The notes: generated by a model from the sequence alone, not told the origin. A DNA stretch of 64,000 nucleotides from Topomyia yanbarensis (GCF_030247195.1 NC_080672.1:367900271-367964270), one strand, 5' to 3'. Positions 31,418-44,984 are shown, counted from the stretch's first letter. A program made the numbers and translations.

Positions 31418-32895
31418 TTGCGATTTGTGCATTGCATAGTGATTTTTTTTCCGCCGAAATCGTGCGATCTATTAATTATGCCTAAATCGTTAGATTTTGG
31501 TCAGTGATGTCTTCGGAGGAATTTGTGAACATTATAAGCCCTTTCATATGGTGTTGTTATTTTGATGATTAATCTCCCTAAAAGTAAGATATACATATAT
31601 ACCAAATTCCTTGCGAGTGCATATATCAAAATTATGTCTTCAGCAAAGTTGTCGAGCAAGCAACAACTTTGCCGAAGACACAAAGTCTTCAACTTTAATA
31701 TTTTCAACATTATTTCTGTTTGTTTGTGGATGATCCCTTTAAAGTCAATTCTTTACTATAACTTTTAAATATTATTCTAACAAGTTCAGTATGTTCCGCA
31801 AAAAAGGTTTGAATTATCGAAATGGACGACTTTGTATATTACAACAATGGCTTATCGCGTGTATTTTCTACATTATTTTGCAATTTTCGAAAAATAATGT
31901 GTTTCAAATGGCATTTGATTGCTACCGTGGAGACTACTGACTACTGATCGGAAATTGCAAGGTCTATCATTTGCTGTTATGATTTTTATGATTAATCCTC
32001 CTATAAGTGAGATTTTTCAACTAATTTTTTTGGGTAAAGGAAACAATCTAACGTCTTCGGAAAAGTTGTGTAGATTGCTTTCACAAATGTCTTTGCTGAA
32101 CAGACTAAGTTTCTTCTTTGAATACTTAATAAGTTATAGTTTGAAAGAACCCTAAAAATATTTTTTTACATATCTATCCAATTATCATTCCAACGGGTTC
32201 CATCTATTCTACAAAGTTATTCCAATCGTCAAAATACACAATTTTTATTAACGTGTATTTTTTCTTATCTCGGGTATTTTCGAAGATATTTGACATTTTT
32301 TGATAAATAATAGTTTTTTTTCAAATCATCCATAACTATACTAGAGACAACGAAAGACAAGTAAAATCCATTGAGTTTTATAGTGTTGATATAGCGTTTC
32401 TAATTGCAATTAGAGCTGGCTGCTCGTTTATTGTTATTGCTTTCCAAACTTTTGCCAATTTTGCCAAAAATTACCCAATAACTAAGTCGCAGGAGATTGA
32501 CCAATGATCTCTTCTGGAAAGATATGTATCTTGATAAGGCGAACAATTTTCTTGAAGAAGTTATGTTGAATAAAAGCTTTTAAGGGGTTATTCACAAACA
32601 ACGGTCAATAACTTCGAGTGTACTACAAATAGACCATTTTTGTCTTCCGTAAAGATGTTCGCAAAAACAAGTTCATTGACATTTCTGAATACATGATCTT
32701 GTATTTCATACTTTGCAAACAATTGTAGCAAATATCTCACGTCAAGGAGGATTAATCACTATAACTATATCATCAAAATAAAGGTCTTGGATCATCATAA
32801 AACATCCGAGAAGACATCATTGCTGTACAGTTTGCCGTTTTGACTTGAGTAATTTATCGCACGTTTTTGGTGAAAAAAAACACTGTGCATTGATT
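31418..32895. mobile_element. Foldback element, diverged long inverted arms
   Basis: The left end (GTGCATTGCATAGTGATTTT.., CGTGCGAT, GATGTCTTC) reappears inverted at the right end (about 32760-32890). Alignable patches continue toward a centre near 32.15 kb. A small internal hairpin at about 31637-31680 pairs GTCTTCAGCAAAGTTGT with ACAACTTTGCCGAAGAC. The left third matches 1620-1945 in reverse. Non-coding. Confidence 0.65.
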
Positions 32896-33524
32896 GAAGA
32901 ACAAAGGCAGTCGTTACTTTTTGCGGCCAAACACGGTGGTCTTTCACTTCCGGTCTTTTCGCATCAAACTAACAAGTGTGCGTGATATAGAACATTTTTT
33001 GGAAAGTGGAGCTTCGAATTAAGTTGCCTTTATCCAGCTTGAACATGTCAGACATTTAGTGTCGATAACGCTCAACATTTTCGCTCAAGTGAAAATATTT
33101 AACAACTTAGAATGTTTTTTCAAGCTCTCAGTCAAGTTGATATTTGTCGATTCTGTAACTGTGAGCCCGAGAGCTCGGAACATATTCTCTGCCATGGTGC
33201 AGTACTATTTCTTCGAAGGGAGCGATACTTCGGAAGGCATCTTTTTTTATAACGCCAGTATGGCATGCCTGTCCCAAACGGATCTTCAGCTACATTAATA
33301 AAATGTACTACGCGGTTGGGACAATACATGTGAATAAACAAACATTGGGTTCGGGCAATTTGTAACATGTAGAGCAAATAGGGGCAGCCAAAAAATATAA
33401 AAATATAAAATCTCATATATAATATATATAATATAAAATCTCAGTGGCAAAATTTCCTTTAACAAAAAAAAAAACAACTTAATCCACCTAGCAATGAAAT
33501 GAGATATTTGTTACACATATCACT
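32896..33524. other. AT-rich DNA without a recognised feature
   Basis: The overlapping frames at 33059-33298 (plus) and 33132-33416 (minus) show no domain. A TATA-type dinucleotide patch lies at about 33410-33435. Confidence 0.4.
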
Positions 33525-33645
33525 GTTGGATTATTTATTAGTTTTCAGAACTCATGCGCAGTAGGCACACAACAGTTTCTAGTCCTGCACGAATAAAACC
33601 TCGAATAAACTGAATAAATTATAGAAAATCAATAAAACGAACTTT
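33525..33645 (+). repeat. Dispersed repeat, copy 2
   Basis: About 90% alike with 30654-30765, except for an extra segment of about 20 nt (AATAAAACCTCG..) after GTCCTGCAC. Confidence 0.75.
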
Positions 33646-33647
33646 CG

Positions 33648-33831
33648 CAGTCTTGTACAAATATCACACGACATATTTTTTTTATTGTCCGACGTTTCGG
33701 CCGTTTTTGGTGGCCTTTTTCAAGGAAAATTATTTGTCCGTCGCTATTATCATGGATATCTTTTCCCACCATAAACGTCCGAGACGCCGGACAATCAACG
33801 AATAAGTCGTTTGATATTTATACAAGACTGC
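33648..33831. mobile_element. 184-bp MITE-like element
   Basis: Terminal inverted repeats of about 55 bp. GCAGTCTTGTACAAATATCA at the left is matched by the complement of the right end, and the match continues through ATTGTCCGACGTTTCGG versus ATTGTCCGGCGTCTCGG. No coding capacity. Confidence 0.75.
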
Positions 33832-33904
33832 AAAAGCCAAAACCCAAAAATTGTCAAATAGATGTAATAAAATGAACAAAATAAAAAAATAAAAATGAAA
33901 AAAG

Positions 33905-36173
33905 GTTCTACACATACCATCAAATCTCAACCGTTACAGAGTTATTGAATTTTTTGTGTAAAAAACTTATTTATCTTAAAATACCTCTAACTCGAAACGT
34001 ATACTTTGTATTTTAAATCTTTTAATTCCATTGAAAAGGTGAGAAAATTTTCTATTGAATAGTGTTCTCATATCTTTCAGTTAATTAGTTTTAATTACCT
34101 TTTAGTTGTAAAGTAGTTCGAAGTTGGTGTTTTTGATGAGGTTTTTGTTAATTTTCTCAAAATAATGAATTATGATTATAGCAATATCTATTACCCTAAA
34201 GATGGGTTTGAGGACGATTTATAATTTGTTCTTCAACATCATATTCCTATCTCTTCTCGTTTCCTTTTAATTTCACTTCTAAGCTTTTCCTGTAATTGAC
34301 TTGGAAGTTCTTAAAATACTCTAATCTAAAAAATATGCTTTATATCGCCATTACCAGGGCTTCATTGGAAAGCTGAGAAAATTTTCTTCCGATTTATGTA
34401 CAGATATCTTTTAGTTAAGTGTATTAAATGACTTTTTATTAGTAAATTAACTCAAAATTTGCGTTTTTTGGAGAGTTTTGTAATTAGGGGCCATGCATAA
34501 ATGACGTAGCATTTTGGGGGGTAGGGAGGGTTTACCAAATTTGTGACGAAGTGTGACGAGGGGGAGGGTAGGGTCAGAAGTTGTGCGACGTAGCATTAAG
34601 TTTAAAACCCATTGTTTTGAGAAAACAATTTAATGATCCTCCATTCCCAAAAAAAAATAATTTTAATTCAAACAAGTTACTTTTGGTGCGGTTTTTCATG
34701 AGGTAAATTTACGATTCGCGGAATTACAAGTTCGCAAAAATACGAAAAAAAATTGTATGTGGATTTAACTTGCTGCATTAGTTAGCTAATGTTGCTAACT
34801 AGTAGACTTAGTTTGGAAGCTGAATTAAATTTTCACTTCGGATTCAACCAAACAAAATTTAGTAATTTAGATGAACGTATGGTTCTTAGAATCATTGGCA
34901 GCTGCACGATTGTGAACTGAGAGAACTTGTCTTCATGCTCTCCTTGACATATAAAATTCAAAATCAAACTATCAACACTATATTTAACATGAAATGGGCT
35001 TATTTTGCACGCAATTTGCTGTTATAATGGAAATGTTGATAAAAGTCGTCAATCATTTTGAAAGGACATGTATTTAAAATAATTGAAAAACAAATTTAAT
35101 TTTTTTTTCATCACATGGGCGCTGTGCATGGGACGAGGGGGAGGGGGTAGGTATATGCTACGTTATCTACGAGGGGGAGGTTAGAATTTTGTGACCAAAT
35201 GCTACGAGGGGGGAGGGAGGGGTCAAAAATCGCCGAAAAAAAGCTACGTCATTTGTGTACGGCCCCTTATTCTAATTATAAATCAACTAAATTTATCGTC
35301 ATTATTATTCATTTGGTGCCCCTTAATATTCTCTAAAATTTGTTATTTGACACTTTATCCCTATCGCTTTTCATTTCGCTGCAATTTAATAGTTAACACA
35401 GCATGACCTCATCACAAATGTAGTGGGTACGAAATCGTTGTTTTTGCATATGGAACGAGAAGATCAAAATGATTTTGCTTCGAAACTAAAAGAGATAATT
35501 GAATGGAGTCAAAGGGAGAATTGTAGAAATTGCTGAGATGCATTAATTCCATGATAATAATGGTGAAGTTTATTATTTACTATCTTAAGAACATAACGAA
35601 AATGCTAATAATAACATTGACTTTAAACTAATTAACTTCTAAAAGAATACTAAATTCACTTAACTGAACGGTATTAATACATTTTTCTCTGCAAAATTTT
35701 CCTGGCTTTCGAATAAAAATAAGAAAAGGTACAATAAGTGCCATACTTTTTCAATAAGAGCTAGTATTAGTGAATATGAGATAAAAATATCCAAGTTCAA
35801 TAACCCAAACACACGAAAACAAGACAAGATAAGTATATCATGTCAAAGAACAAATTATACAACTCTTCAAGACTAAAAATTTGAATTATTAAAATGGTGA
35901 TGGTAACTATTAGGATTTTTGCGAAATGAACGAAAAATAGATCAAAATTGTTAAATTTTAAATAAATTACTTTGAAAAGGCTACTTCAACTCATTAGCTG
36001 AAACATGTGAGGGCATACCTCAATGGGAAATGTTCTCACCTTCTCAATGGATCTAAAAGATTTGAAATACAAGGTATACTTTTTGAGTTAGAGGAATTTT
36101 AAGACAAATAAGTTTTTAACACAAAAGGTTCAATAACTCTGTAACGGTTGAGATTTGATGGTATGTGTGGAAC
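33905..36173. mobile_element. Foldback element with internally duplicated arms, split by a MITE
   Basis: GTTC(T/C)ACACATACCATCAAA at 33905 returns inverted at 36173, and the arms stay alignable for at least 170 bp. Within the left half a unit of about 335 bp occurs twice (from about 33978 and 34314; landmarks ACCTCTAAC/ACTCTAATC and GGTGAGAAAATTTTC/GCTGAGAAAATTTTC). A MITE at 34497-35266 interrupts it. Confidence 0.65.
34497..35266. mobile_element. PIF/Harbinger-like MITE
   Basis: The ends GGGGCC(A/G)T(G/A)CA, followed by (T/C)AAATGACGTAGC, are inverted copies. TTA flanks both ends (34494-34496 and 35267-35269), as in PIF/Harbinger. Subterminal regions are G-rich (GGGGGAGGG) with TGTGACGA words. 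No transposase. Superfamily is inferred from the 3-bp duplication. Confidence 0.7.
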
Positions 36174-36404
36174 GATTTTTTTCTCCAAATATGACAGTCA
36201 ATCATCTCTCGAGAGGTTCTTTACCATGAACCAAACACCCTGTATAAATCAAATTAACAAAATACGTATATCTAATTAGATAAGACAATATTTAAAAATA
36301 GTTATAATACTATTAGAATAAATTATATTGACTCAAACTAACAAATTGAACTGATTGATCATGATATTAATAAAATTAAAGAAATGAACAAAACGATACA
36401 AATG
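36174..36404. other. AT-rich spacer
   Basis: No feature recognised between the foldback and the 9-bp minisatellite. Confidence 0.4.
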
Positions 36405-37032
36405 TATCATATAAATCAGATTAATCCAATGAATAAAATGAATCAAATGAATCAAATGAATCAAATCAATCAAATGAATCAAATAAATCAAATGAATCAA
36501 ATGAATCAGATGAATCAGATGAATCAAATGAATCAAGTTAAAAAACGAATCAAATGGATCATATAAATCAAATTAATCCAATGAATAAAATGAATTAAAT
36601 GAATCAAATGAATCAAATGAATCAAATGAATCAAATGAATCAAATGAATCAAATGAATCAAATGAATCAAATGAATCAAATGAATCAAATGAATCAAATG
36701 AATCAAATGAATCAAATGAATTAAATGAATCAAATGAATCAAATGAATCAAATGAATCAAATGAATCAAATGAATCAAATGAATCAAATGAATCAAATGA
36801 ATCAAGTGAATCAAGTGAATCAAATGAATCAAATGAATCAAATGAATCAAATGAATCAAATGAATCAAATGAATCAAATGAATCAAATGAATCAAATGAA
36901 TCAAATGAATCAAATGAATTAAATGAATCAAATGAATCAAATGAATCAAGTGAATCAAGTGAATCAAATGAATTAAATGAATCAAATGAATCAAATGAAT
37001 CAAATGAATCAATTGAATTAAATGAATCAAAT
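36405..37032. repeat. 9-bp minisatellite (AATGAATCA)n
   Basis: Two arrays (about 36440-36535 and 36586-37032) are each preceded by the same leader, ATCATATAAATCA then ATTAATCCAATGAATAAAAT, so a block was duplicated. A few TTA and GTG variants occur. The open frames (MNQ on plus, IHL on minus) are by-products of a repeat length divisible by three. Confidence 0.95.
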
Positions 37033-38340
37033 GAGAACAGTGATTAATATAAATGTAATGTATTAACTTCATTAAATGAATTAGATGAATGAAATTAATA
37101 AAATTACTAACAGTATTGAAATGAAAAAAATGGATGAAAAGTATTAACATGATGAAATGAACGAAATAAATGAAATTAATTGAGTGGATGAATTGAATAA
37201 CATAAAAGAATTAAAGATTAATAAAATTAATATAAATGATAAAATTATTAAAATTATTCAAATTAATAAAATTAATAGAAAGAACGAGATGATTCCAATA
37301 CCAAATAGAAAGAATAAAATTAAACGAGTTAAATGTATGAGTTCAATAAAATAAATAAATTAATTAGGTGGATGAAATGTATGAATTGAATAAAATAAAT
37401 GAAATAAAAAAAATAACGAGGTGAATAAAACGCAGAAAATTATTAAAATGAGCACAATTAATGATATAAATGTAAAATTGATAACATTCAGAGGATTACT
37501 AAGATTATAGAAATAATTAAATTAATTTGCTATTAATTAAACAAACAACATGAAAAATGATTAAATGAGTAATCGAAATAAAATGAATAAAGTAATGAAT
37601 TAATAAAATTACTTAAATGTATAAAATGGATCAAATTTACAAAAAGAATAAACTGAATAACACAATAACACAGAGTTTCGGTTTCTTAAAAAGAAAGACA
37701 AATATTTGTCCTGATATTGTCAATGTCCCCGTTTTATCAGCCTAAAATTCGCTACGGGCTGATAAAACATGTCTTCACTGTATATTAAATAAATTGAACA
37801 ATATGAATAAAATTAATATTGCAATAGAACGAATAGAATCAATAAAATTAATAAAAAAACGAATAAAATTGATGAAATAAATAATAAAATGAGAAAATAA
37901 GCGGAATAAAATAAATTAAATGGGTAAAATGAAAAATTAAACAATATTAAAGAAGTAAAAAAATAAATTTATTTGTGTCAAATTGATAATTCGGATGAGA
38001 TGATTAAAATGAATGAATGAAAAAATTGATGTGAATATTAAAACAAAAAAAAACTTGAATAAAATGTATGAACTAGAAAAAAAGAATAAAATGCATAAAT
38101 GAAAACAGCGAAATCTAATCAGAATGAATCAAAAGAATTTAGGTGAAATGAATCAAATGAACTCAAATGTACAAAATGAATAAATAGAATACTGAATGAA
38201 ACAAATGTTAAAAATGAAATGAGCATATATTTGAAATTAGTCTAATTGACAAAAATATAAATTAAAAAAAGCGAAATGAAATTAATAAATTGAAAAAAAT
38301 TAGTACATGAAACGAAATTTAAAACAAAAATGATTTATAT
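37033..38340. repeat. A-rich decayed halo of the minisatellite
   Basis: About 1.3 kb of strand-asymmetric A-rich sequence dominated by AATAAAATGAAT-like words without a fixed period. Probably an older, mutated part of the same repeat. No genes. Confidence 0.65.
37731..37768. repeat. Short hairpin inserted in the A-rich halo
   Basis: GTTTTATCAGCC and GGCTGATAAAAC are perfect inverted 12-mers around a 14-nt loop. The surrounding 37680-37790 is compositionally unlike the halo, so a small mobile element fragment is likely. Confidence 0.6.
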
Positions 38341-41300
38341 AGAGTAATTAAATAATACGAATTAGCCTAATTTACGACACTTTGTTTTGGAAAGTTCCGA
38401 AATGTTTGGGAAAGTCCCATCATTTGAAAATGGCTAATAGTGTTTTCATTCTTTTAGGTTTGCACCTTTTCGTTTAAGCTCTTTTTTTTCTTGACGGCGT
38501 CGTCTAAGATTGTTTGGTGTTTCCACTTTATTTGTGGACCTTTATTAGTTACCAGGATACTGGAACGTTCCATTCATTTTGGAATTCAAAGATGTCTTTT
38601 TGTTCACAGATTTCTGAAAAAAAATATTTATTTTTTTTTGTGTCGAATGGCCAATGTGCTATGGGAAGGTTTAATTCAAACAAAAAATATTGTGTCGCAC
38701 GAAAAGTTTATTTGAATTGATAGTGTTGCACGACACTCATAAACAAATTTTTAAGCATAACAGAACTAATAAACACTTATGTTTAAGATTTTTGTACAGA
38801 ATAGAATTTTCAGGTCCAGTATTTTAACGCGTAATTAGAAATAGTAAACTGAGATAAGATCTCATATGTTTTAAGCCCCTACAACAGAGAGTGATAGAGA
38901 GAATACGATTCATGAATAGCAATATGTACCTGTAAATGGTATTCATTTGCATTGAAGTAATTAGAAGGGAGTGTGAGGTGCCTAGGCTTTGTTGGCGATT
39001 ACTTACTTTATCATTACAACAAGTCGTTTGGATTGTAATAATAAATTAAGGAATATTTTCTATATTCCATTATCCAATACTCTATCTTTACGAACAAATT
39101 AGTTTGTCGACACGGTGAGAACAACTTTAACCGGTGGCAATTTTTCCACATTTCTTTTATGCGAAGCGTTACCCACCTGTAGACGAAAGAAAACTTTCTT
39201 CCCCAAGCTTTAAGCGTTGAAATATTTCAGAGTAATGCTTCCGAAACCAATCTCTTCGATGTTGCTTTCCCTTGAAAGCGAACGCATGGTAGTTCACACA
39301 ATAATTCTTTTCACCCTAGCAGCTGTTCGTGGATTCGATCCACTGCCAATTTTTTTACCCTGGAAATTGGCTGCAGAGTATGGAATATTTATAAGCGTAC
39401 AGCCACTCATTGGAGAAGCCCCACAGGCGGGTCAGCCGATGGCTGCGTTAGGCTGCACGCGTTCAATTGTGCTGGACGTACATATTGCAGTGGCATGGCT
39501 TTTTTCTACTTGCCATCGGCAAAATAACTGTCGATTGGCACAGTAAGCTTTAAATAAATCATCGCGTAGCTGGTGGGGCTCGGTCGCGCTGCGAGGCAGA
39601 GAATTGGAAAATTGCGCCATTTGATCCCGAAACAGAGAGTTCAGAGTCCAGCTGAAACGATGAAACTGCTACTGCGGGGTAAACGGAGAGGGTAACTGTG
39701 GAAATGTGATTTTTTGCGGCTTCCACAGCGTTTGGAAAAGTTAATTGGATGCGATTTTATTTCTTTTTGGTACATATGTGCAGTTACTGTTCGGATACGT
39801 TGTAAGGCAAAACATGAGATCTATGAAAGGGTTTTGTCTTTATCGTTCCTCAGTGTTGGTGAAAATTTTCTCACTGAAGCGTTAACGAACTTGGTTTTAT
39901 TTATTTTTTGCATTGGAAAAAGGACGGAATGGGGGATATATTTTTGAATTTTGACCTTTTTATGCACGAGGAAATTGTTCTTATGGGAAAGGGGCCGTTT
40001 TAGGAAGCAATATTGATCAGAAGAACGCATAACAACTACATTACCATAAGACAAGGGAGCACAATCCGTAACAACCTCAGGAAATTTCATTTGCATTTCA
40101 TATCATCATTGAGACGTAAAAAGGTACACATCCCTGCCGGGAAATAATTTTTTAGGTATAAGAAATTCGTAATTAGAAGTAGAAACAATCGAATGTTCTC
40201 GGTTTTAAGGGTTCTTTCACCGGTAAAAGTGGTTAAAGAAAGCACCAATTTGAATGTTTTAGCTTATACGTATGTTGTATCAATCAGAAAAGTCAAAACC
40301 CGTTAATATCAATCTTTCACCAAACCATCCAATCACGAGACTCGACAAAAAGCTGACAATATTAATAAATTATTCGTAATCCTTTTTCGACAGGCGGCTG
40401 CTTCAACTTATCTATTTCAAGACGAAAGCACCCTGCAGCGTGAGTCAAATTCCAACATATAAACCGGAAAAATATACTATTCCGAGCCATTTCACTTCAC
40501 TTTCATTAAGATAATAAACGGAGCATCGTCCTCTGCTCAGTCAGCCCCTCGCAGCGTTCTAGAATCGCGCGGAAATCGGTATTCTTTGGTCGGTCAACTG
40601 CCCAAACGAGAGATAACAACGAAGAAATAAAGCTGAATACTAAAAGCTTTGTGGCGCAGCGAAGATTTGCGGAAATGTCAGTTCTAATATTGTGTTTCTC
40701 TTCGGGTGGAACAAGAAAACAGACCGAAATTTGCGGCAAAGGCAGATTTCTTGCTGGTGGTTGGGTGGGGAAAAATGATGATAAGCTTAAAAGGAACAGG
40801 ACTGAAAACTGAACATTTTTTATTCGTGTTTTATATTGCAATAGCTTTTTTTTCAATTAAACCCCTTAGCATTTGTATAGTTTTATTTAACTCTAATCTC
40901 AATAAGAGCAACGAACCTCGCGTCTCCATTCGCAACGATCACGATCACATCACGCCAACATGTCCTCCCGGTCGACAGAGTGCCTATCTGTCGGATGCAA
41001 TAAAGATCCAAATCGCCTAAATGTATATGCGGACATTGCGTCGCTCTGCTGTTTTGGCCAACTGTCTGTCCGTCTGTCTGTCTGCCTGTCAGCCTACCGA
41101 CGACGACGACGACGCTGCTTCGCCGAACGTGGGAAGTATGCTATACTAGGTATATAACTAAAACTATACAAGCAAATCGGTTTTTCTGAGCTCTGAACAG
41201 AATATGCACTGCCTGTGTGGTGTGTAAGATTCATCAAAACCCATTCTGACAGAGCAAAAACAAACGGATGGAAGCATAAAAATATATGTGGATAAACGGG

Positions 41301-41760
41301 AGATTCTTATTTTAGTTGGTCAGTGCCCAAAATGAGGCGACATTTAAATGTCATATGGCTTGACTCGTGGACCTAAAATTCGTTGCCGCCGCCTAAATTA
41401 ATCGAACCATCCGCCGAGGATAGTGAACATTAACCGCATAAACCGCGATAAGAGTCGATGATTAGAGTCGTAGTCTCAGAGGCTTCACCACTTTTGGCGT
41501 TTCCCTCGCAATTGCTCCAGCTAATAATAGCCAAACCGGTTACCAGAGTATCGCGCTACCATATAGAACTGAAAAGTGCTGCTAACTGGTACGTAGCGAT
41601 TGTCGCCTCCTCCTTGCTTTTAATTAATTTAATTGCACAGCACCTACACGGGCACGTGCTTACTCTTGGGCTATGCTCGAGCTGATGGTGCACGGTGAGT
41701 TTGGATCGATATTTCTTCCATTTGATTTTTGCAGATGCTTTAGCACATTAGTCATCGCAG
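38341..41760. other. Higher-complexity, apparently low-copy region without a defended gene
   Basis: GC is higher than in the flanks, notably at 39280-39660, 40400-40720 and 40900-41660. Several frames of 60-116 codons exist on both strands, none with a known domain or splice structure I can defend. Microsatellites are noted separately. It could be introns, UTRs or regulatory DNA of a gene beyond what I can resolve. Confidence 0.4.
41061..41116. repeat. Adjacent (CTGT)n and (CGA)n microsatellites
   Basis: CTGTCTGTCCGTCTGTCTGT-type repeats run to about 41091 and CGACGACGACGACGACG starts at 41097. Confidence 0.85.
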
Positions 41761-42393
41761 GGTTGGTAGGGGCCAACATTCTGTCTTGAAGCACAAAAAA
41801 TTAAAAATGTTAACACTTCCAGATAAAAAATGGTTGTTTTTAGTGGTAAGAAAGTCACAGTTGAGTTTGGTGACGGCTCGGACAGAAAGTTTTCCGATGC
41901 ACCACGCATCATGAGTTGATGCGTCGCAGCCCCTGTTTTCTTCTCATTTTCCGATGGCCGCCTACAAATGGGGGACGCTAGGCTTTTATGAGTTCAAGGC
42001 CTACTGAAATGTATAGCATTAATAAATGCTATACTTTCCACAACCACTTGGTCACCATTTCAATTTTGAAAAATCTTATACTTTTTCCCATTGTCAAGAG
42101 GCTGCAGTTGTTGTAGGAAATTCTTGCATTAGAGAAAGTCCACGAAGAACCGTCAGAAAAACTTTAAAATCGTGACCGGTCATCTTAGATTCCGATGAAA
42201 CTTTACACGTTTCACCGGCGTGGAAGATTACACATTTTTCACACTCAATTTATAGATTTTTTGGCTCAAGAGCAATTTTGTAAAAAGGTGTGAAAGTTTC
42301 TACATATAGCGTTTTCGAAAAAAGGTGATCTATTACCGTATATTACACAACAAAAGTATCTGAGAAAGAGTTACTGGGAATGAATGCATCTGT
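41761..42393. repeat. Repeat-derived DNA related to the 49.6-kb repeat
   Basis: About 42175-42370 (TTCCGATGAAACTTTACACG.., CTCAAGAGCAATTTTG, CGTTTTCGAAAA) is similar in the same orientation to about 49600-49780. The part before 42100 is unassigned. Confidence 0.5.
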
Positions 42394-44984
42394 ACGAAAA
42401 AATATACACTGAAAAAATGTCGTGTCATTTTTCACAAAAACGAAAATTTATGTTAAAAATATAAACTGCGAAAAAAAACACATTTTTTAATTTTTTTTAT
42501 ATTCGATCAACAAAAACCTAAACAGAAGAAAAACAGTTTGAATGTGATTCCACGATGGAAAACTTATCGGTAAAAAAGATTTTCTAACAACAACTTTATA
42601 CATGTTTTCAAATTTCTTACTAATTGACATACAAAACTATAATTTTATTACAGAATAGGATTCTAAGTATCATTTCAAATCAAAATACTTTTTTGAAAAA
42701 AATCTTCCAAAATGCGATAGTTATCAAAAGTATTTGGAATTTTGTTCCGGCAAAAAAAATTAATTCGTGTAATTATGCCCTTTATAAAAGTTATTCGCCG
42801 TCATAAAATATCAACAAGCTTATATTTATCGTTTTAAAGACATGAAAGAAACCTTTTCAGTGTATTTGGATCATGGGAAAGCTTTCAATAAAAAAGTTTT
42901 CCTAACAACAACTTTTGACAGTCAAAATTACAATTTTCTTTTCTAATATGATTTTAATCGCCAATGCTCACAAAAAAATCCTAAAATGATGTAGTTCTCG
43001 AGATATTTTAGGGTAAGTTACAGAAGAATTTAATGTGCATTTTGAAAAACCAATTGTTATTGATGGAAAAACGCAAATAACTTATGGTCGTAATAAAACA
43101 AAATAATTATGTTGTCATAACAAAATTTAAAATATTTCGAGAGCTACTACATTTCAGATTTTTTTTTTGTTTAAAGCATTTTGATTAGAAATGGCGTTTC
43201 CAAATTGAAAATTGTATTTATGACTGCAAATCGTATGAATGCTAAAAACATGTCAAAATTTGTTGTTAGAAAAACTTTTTATTGAAAGCTTCTCCATGAT
43301 CCAAATACACTGAAAAGACTTCGCCATTTTTGAATGGGGAAAGGCGAATAACTTTTAAATAGGGTATAATTACACGAATTAATTGTTTGTGTTGATGCAA
43401 AATTCCAAATACAGTAGGATTCCGTTTTTGGCAACAATTTTATTTTTTTCAGTTGCCAAAGTCGGAACCGTGCCAAAAATGGAACCTTATTTTTAAAGTT
43501 TAGATTTTCAATTTACGATTTCACAAATGTTTCAAGGATTTTTAATCATATGTGAAATGGGATGAAATGAAAGAAAAAAATAAGCAAATTCAATTTTATT
43601 CATGTTTTTATCAAATTCAGACGTCGTACGGTGGGGCAGAATGCTACTTTCGACGCTCAAAACCTCTAGCGCCTTAGGTATATATCCTGGAGGATTAGTG
43701 TCTTTAGCAAAGTATCTTAGATGGAAATGATAATTATTTTGACAACTTTGGTTTTGATCTAGATAAGAAGAAACTGATCTAGATCAGTTCTATCTTTTGA
43801 CAGAGGTGTTCTATCAAAAAACTTTCTTCGACAAAGTTTTTTGTTTGATATTTTTATCACATATACTGAAGACATTTATACTTTATAACTTATATAGATG
43901 GCGCTACATGCATTTAAAAAATACTCAAGAAAATGAATTTTAACATTTTTTAAAAATATATCTAGAAATAAATGTTTAATTCCTGAATCTTCAAAAATAT
44001 ACAACAATAAAAAAAAGCTTCAAAATGTGATATATGTTGTCATGACATTCGCTTATCTTTTCTTTCGTAAATAATAATGAACAATTTTGTTTAAGAAACA
44101 TAGCTCTTTTCAAAAATAAATAAATTTTACAATAATAACTAACTAATCGTCGATGTTCCAGATGGAATTGATAGATTGAAAATAAAATTACAATGTTTGA
44201 AGATAGTTAGGTTTGAAGAAAACCTGTATAAATCACTTGCAACTATCCAAACAAAAGGGATTGAAACATCAGTGCTGCAGTGTAAATGTGCTCCAATCCC
44301 TAGTAACAATTGAGGTTTTATGGTAGTTTTATAACCGCTGATAAAACTTAGAATGCACTTATAGCATGCTATAAAACTTCAATCGTATGGGAATATAAGA
44401 TCCAAAAAGCTCTAGAACAATGCATTTGCCCTATTTTTCAAGAGCCACCCTACCTTAAATCTTTTAAAAAAATCATAACAAATTAACCATTATAGGTAGT
44501 CTTGTTTATTCAGCAATCTTGCTTCAATTCATTTGTGTTATTATATTGTAGGGCAGGTAAACTCCACACATCTAAACAGTTGATACTTTGAGCACCTAAA
44601 CCACAAGGACCACCCTTATTCCATTTATTTGAAAAAATGGCCAAAAAAACTAACAAATTTGCCAAACTATTTGGGGGCCATCAGTTTTGTATTCCTTAAT
44701 ACGGCTTTGGGATGCACCATAGTCAGCTTTCGATATGTACTGAAAATTTAGTGCCAAGTTTTGCATTGACGTCGTAATAATCCAAAGAGAAAGAGGCTCG
44801 CAATGTTACTAAGGTTCTATTGAAAATTTTCTCAAGAACTAGTCTTATTATGCAGTGTAGCGCATTACTCTGTACTTGACTCTTAAATTTCATAGGCTCT
44901 GGGTCTTACTATAAAAGTTGTTTCCGTCAGACACTAGTTACACTGTTACCAGTTATATTATACAATAACAATACATTTCTATCC

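Noticed and set aside
36384..37150. Long frames of MNQ and IHL repeats on both strands
   Set aside because: They follow automatically from a stop-free 9-bp minisatellite; no gene context.
39217..39546. 109-codon frame in the low-copy region
   Set aside because: No signal peptide, domain or splice partner; GC content alone is not enough to call an exon.
42190..42220. Second hammerhead-like motif (GATGAAAC..GTTTCACC)
   Set aside because: Lacks the CUGAUGA box (reads CCGATGA) and a correct GAAA placement after a stem.
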